Below, piece by piece: positions 61,468-64,000 of a stretch of 64,000 nt of DNA. The notes beneath the pieces are model-generated. The model did not search any database and was not told the DNA's origin. It saw only the letters and a program-made list of their open reading frames with translations. Each line of letters opens with the position of its first letter. Position 1 is the stretch's first letter. The stretch spans positions 1,676,501 to 1,740,500 of the forward strand of contig CP119314.1 of assembly GCA_029202385.1 (NCBI GenBank), read 5' to 3'. The position numbers were made by a program, and so were the translations under genes. This stretch comes from Candidatus Sphingomonas phytovorans. Lineage in GTDB: Bacteria; Pseudomonadota; Alphaproteobacteria; Sphingomonadales; Sphingomonadaceae.

Positions 61468-61519
61468 GTACTTCCCGGGGCGATTGGTGTAGATTCGCGC
61501 AAAATCTAGGAGAGCTTCC

Positions 61520-62626
61520 ATGCGCATCGGCGTCCCCAAGGAAATCAAGAACCACGAATACCGCGTCGGCCTGACCCCACCGTCGGTCGCCGAACTGTTC
61601 GCGGCCGGGCACGAACTGTTTGTCCAGACCGGCGCCGGCCTCGGCATCGATTTCGAGGATTCGGATTATGTCGCGGCGGGCGCAACGATCCTGCCGGACG
61701 CAGCGAGCGTCTTTGCCAGGTCCGACATGATCGTGAAGGTCAAGGAGCCGCAGCCGGGCGAAGTTGCCATGCTCGAACCGCGCCATCTGCTCTTCACCTA
61801 TCTCCACCTCGCCGCCGACAAGCCGCAGGCCGAGGGGCTGATGAAATCGGGCGCGACCTGCATCGCCTATGAAACGGTGACGGCGAACGACCGCTCCCTC
61901 CCGCTGCTGAAGCCGATGTCCGAGGTGGCCGGCCGCATGTCGATTCAGGTGGGCGCGCATTATCTCGAAAAGGAACAGGGCGGCCGCGGCGTGCTGCTCG
62001 GCGGCGTGCCCGGCGTGGCACCGGCGCGAGTCGCGATCCTTGGCGGCGGCGTGTCTGGCGTCAACGCCGCGCAGATGGCCGTCGGCATGCGCGCCGATGT
62101 GACGATCTACGATATCTCGAACGCACGCCTTGCCGAACTCGACATGTTCTTCGGCAGCCAGATCAAGACCGCCTACGCCTCCAAGGCGGCGATCGCCGCA
62201 GCCGTGAAGAACGCGCATCTCGTCATCGGCGCCGTGCTGGTGCCGGGCGCCGCCGCGCCGAAGCTGGTCACCCGCGAGATGCTCAAGACGATGAAGCGCG
62301 GGTCAGTGCTGGTCGATATCGCAATCGATCAGGGCGGCTGCTTCGAGACGTCGCATGCCACCACGCATGAGGACCCGGTATTCGAGGTCGACGGCGTGAT
62401 TCATTATTGCGTGGCGAACATGCCCGGCGCGGTCGCCCGCACCTCGGCCTTCGCGCTCAACAATGCCACCCTGCCCTTCGTGATGAAGCTCGCCAGGCTC
62501 GGCGCCGAACAAGCGATGACGGCAGATCCACATCTCGCCAACGGCCTCAACGTCTCGGGCGGCAAGATCCGGCATCAGGCAGTAGCAGAAGCACTCGACA
62601 TCCCGTTCGAACCCTGGAACGCCTGA
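61520..62626 (+). CDS. ald: Alanine dehydrogenase
   Basis: 368 residues, GGAG 8 bases before the ATG. MRIGVPKEIKNHEYRVGLTP (Arg15), Lys75 in KVKEPQPGE, catalytic His96 in YLHLAADKP, and NAD fold VAILGGGVSGVNAAQMAVGM. It converts alanine to pyruvate and ammonia reversibly. A strong terminator follows. Confidence 0.97.
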   Translation: MRIGVPKEIKNHEYRVGLTPPSVAELFAAGHELFVQTGAGLGIDFEDSDYVAAGATILPDAASVFARSDMIVKVKEPQPGEVAMLEPRHLLFTYLHLAADKPQAEGLMKSGATCIAYETVTANDRSLPLLKPMSEVAGRMSIQVGAHYLEKEQGGRGVLLGGVPGVAPARVAILGGGVSGVNAAQMAVGMRADVTIYDISNARLAELDMFFGSQIKTAYASKAAIAAAVKNAHLVIGAVLVPGAAAPKLVTREMLKTMKRGSVLVDIAIDQGGCFETSHATTHEDPVFEVDGVIHYCVANMPGAVARTSAFALNNATLPFVMKLARLGAEQAMTADPHLANGLNVSGGKIRHQAVAEALDIPFEPWNA

Positions 62627-62633
62627 CGTAGGC

Positions 62634-62668
62634 CGGGCCGGTCCTATCCCAGGATAGCGACCGGCCCG
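62634..62668. terminator. Strong hairpin between convergent ald and ccmI
   Basis: CGGGCCGGTC at 62634-62643 pairs with GACCGGCCCG at 62659-62668, and the inner CTATC/GATAG extends the stem to 15 bp. No T-run is obvious, but the stem ends shortly before the ccmI stop and should block read-through from both sides. Confidence 0.75.
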
Positions 62669-62686
62669 CGTGATGCGAATCGGAAG

Positions 62687-63334
62687 CTAATTGGCCGAAG
62701 TGCCGCCGCGGGCCTGCTCCGCTGCGGCGAGGAACGCATCGAGACGGGCAAGCTGCGCCACAATCTCCTTGCGATAGGGCTGTTCGGGTGGGGAAAGTTC
62801 AAGTGCCCTGGCCCAGTAAGGCCGGGCCGTCGCATAGTCGCCCGCGCGGATATACGCCAAACCGAGGAAATACGGCGGGGCGGGATGCTCTTTGTTAAGC
62901 CCCGCCGCGTGCCTGAACGCGAACAACGCAGCCGGCGACACCACGCCGTCATGAAGGGAAAGCGCCGATCCAAGCCCGGTCCACAGCGCCAGGCTTCGCG
63001 GATATTTGTTGACCCCGCCCAAGACGGCCCTGACCGCATTCCTTGTATCCCCCGCACGGGTCAGCCCATCGGCGGCGATCAGATAGGCGCCCTCGGCGGT
63101 ATAACGCCCCAGCATCGAATCGCGCAGTTCTGTGAGCGCCGGATCGATCTCGATCGGCTCAGCATTGGCCGCGACCGGATGGCCGGGCAGCGCGGGATCG
63201 CCCTGCAATGCGTAGCCCGCCGCGCCGAGCATCATCGCGGCGCCGACAAAACTCCAGAGCGAGCGCGAAACCCCGCCAAGCCACAGCAAAGCCGCAGAGC
63301 CGAGACCGATCAGGGCAAGCATGATCCAGCCCAT
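62687..63334 (-). CDS. ccmI: Cytochrome c maturation protein CcmI/CycH-like (TPR)
   Basis: 215 residues from ATG 63334, sharing one base with the ccmH stop. Two N-terminal helices (IMLALIGLGSAALLWLGG and SFVGAAMMLGAAGYAL) and a periplasmic TPR domain (YLIAADGLTRAGDTRNAV, YFLGLAYIRAGDYATARPYW). It presents apocytochrome c to the haem ligation machinery. Shorter than the classical CycH. Confidence 0.88.
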   Translation of the reverse strand: MGWIMLALIGLGSAALLWLGGVSRSLWSFVGAAMMLGAAGYALQGDPALPGHPVAANAEPIEIDPALTELRDSMLGRYTAEGAYLIAADGLTRAGDTRNAVRAVLGGVNKYPRSLALWTGLGSALSLHDGVVSPAALFAFRHAAGLNKEHPAPPYFLGLAYIRAGDYATARPYWARALELSPPEQPYRKEIVAQLARLDAFLAAAEQARGGTSAN

Positions 63335-63738
63335 CAACCGCGCCGCCTCTTGAAGCTGCCACGTGCCAGCCACGCGCCGGCGGCGAGCATCGCCAGTGGC
63401 GCGAGCCACAAGGCCGCGGTCGTGCCGTTGAACGGCGGATCATAGGTCACATAGTCACCGTAGCGATCGATCAGCCAGCGCCGGACCGATTCCGGGCTCT
63501 CTCCCGTCTGGATTCGCTGGCGCACCAGCGCGCGCATGTCGCCCGCCATGTCAGCATCGCTGTCGGCGATCGACTGGCCCTGGCAGACGAGGCAGCGCAA
63601 CGTCACCATCAGCGCCTGGGCTTTCGCTTCCTTGGCCGGGTCGCGCAACTGGGTATTGGCGAGCGCGGCGGGCGGAAGTCCGCTATCTGCCTGGAGTGGT
63701 GCCGCGAGCAGCAGGAAGAGGAACGCCAGGCGCTTCAT
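63334..63738 (-). CDS. ccmH: Cytochrome c maturation protein CcmH/CycL
   Basis: 134 residues. Signal peptide MKRLAFLFLLLAAPLQADSG, redox pair Cys49/Cys52 in LRCLVCQGQSIADSDADMA, three-helix bundle and a C-terminal membrane helix (LWLAPLAMLAAGAWLARG). It reduces the CxxCH thiols of apocytochrome c. Overlaps the upstream gene by 4 bases (ATGA). Confidence 0.95.
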   Translation of the reverse strand: MKRLAFLFLLLAAPLQADSGLPPAALANTQLRDPAKEAKAQALMVTLRCLVCQGQSIADSDADMAGDMRALVRQRIQTGESPESVRRWLIDRYGDYVTYDPPFNGTTAALWLAPLAMLAAGAWLARGSFKRRRG

Positions 63739-64000
63739 TGCGCCGCCTGCAGGGCGTCGAGGATCGCGGGAATATCATCAGCGCGGATATCGCCGATATG
63801 CTGCTTCACGATGCGCCCCTGCCCGTCGATCACGAAGGTTTCCGGCACGCCGGACGAGCCGAGCGACAATTGAACCGCGCTCACCTTGTCGTCGCCGATC
63901 CGCTCATAGGGATCGCCATTGCGTTGCAGGAAGCCCTGGATCGCCGGACCGGTATCGCGGATCGCGATCGCGTCGATCGGCACCCCCATCGCCTTGAGAC
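63735..64000 (-). CDS. ccmG: Thiol-disulfide interchange protein CcmG/DsbE, C-terminal part (cut by window edge)
   Basis: Only the last 88 or so residues are inside the window; the CxxC site lies beyond it. GVPIDAIAIRDTGPAIQGFL, then SLGSSGVPETFVIDGQGRIV (cis-Pro loop GVPE) and the HIGDIRADDIPAIL ending are those of CcmG. It passes electrons to CcmH in haem attachment. The operon order ccmG-ccmH-ccmI is standard. Confidence 0.9.
   Translation of the reverse strand, partial: LKAMGVPIDAIAIRDTGPAIQGFLQRNGDPYERIGDDKVSAVQLSLGSSGVPETFVIDGQGRIVKQHIGDIRADDIPAILDALQAAQ

Overview
This 64 kb window is GC-rich chromosomal DNA from an alphaproteobacterium of the Sphingomonadales, most likely a Sphingomonas. 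The evidence is gene content and order: a ChpT phosphotransferase beside a che cluster, an RluA-type synthase next to rpoH, dnaX-ybaB near the small SRP RNA, an exosortase A (XrtA) exopolysaccharide locus of sphingomonad type, and an ornithine decarboxylase paired with a deoxyhypusine-synthase homologue. The pairing fits the known use of sym-homospermidine as the main polyamine of Sphingomonas. No species can be named from this alone.

Layout. 1-2.5 kb: a periplasmic TPR/TonB-C-like protein downstream of RNase P RNA (rnpB, minus strand). 2.7-9.2 kb: a Pls-like single-module non-ribosomal synthetase (adenylation, carrier, then three tandem membrane-linked domains), its own Sfp-type phosphopantetheinyl transferase and a convergent MFS_3-type exporter. 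This looks like a compact biosynthetic unit for a homo-oligomer of one amino acid; the product is unknown. 9.3-17 kb, minus strand: amidase, DMT transporter, cheR-cheB-cheY-cheW-cheA and chpT. 17.2-20.3 kb: a small accessory patch with hypotheticals, an intact IS5-family element using a -1 frameshift, a MEKHLA-domain protein and a small HTH protein. 20.3-31.2 kb: housekeeping genes (JAMM peptidase, rluD-like, rpoH, amine oxidase, mtgA, ybaB-dnaX, ffs, two small secreted Cys-pair proteins, ferredoxin, two cysteine desulfurases, hydrolase). 31.3-35.6 kb: threonine dehydratase, divergent from a polyamine operon whose decarboxylase is preceded by a structured leader with a short upstream ORF, then a MAPEG protein. 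35.8-53.2 kb: a near-complete XrtA (EPS/PEP-CTERM) locus of 14 genes, mostly with 1-4 base stop/start overlaps, followed by an IS66 remnant. 53.4-64 kb: DHFR-like protein, trxB, formaldehyde detoxification pair, NUDIX, tRNA-Met, 2H phosphoesterase-kup, Lrp/alanine dehydrogenase pair and the end of a cytochrome c maturation operon cut by the window edge.

The most interesting items are the Pls-like synthetase unit (2722-9223), the leader of the decarboxylase gene, in which an 11-bp hairpin covers the ribosome binding site and a 19-codon ORF runs through it (32492-32615), and three TTGCAA palindromes phased at about 30 bp between the lrp-like and ald genes. Many starts here are non-ATG (TTG or GTG) chosen from Shine-Dalgarno spacing or stop/start overlap. 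All function calls come from reading the sequence by eye; no database search was run.
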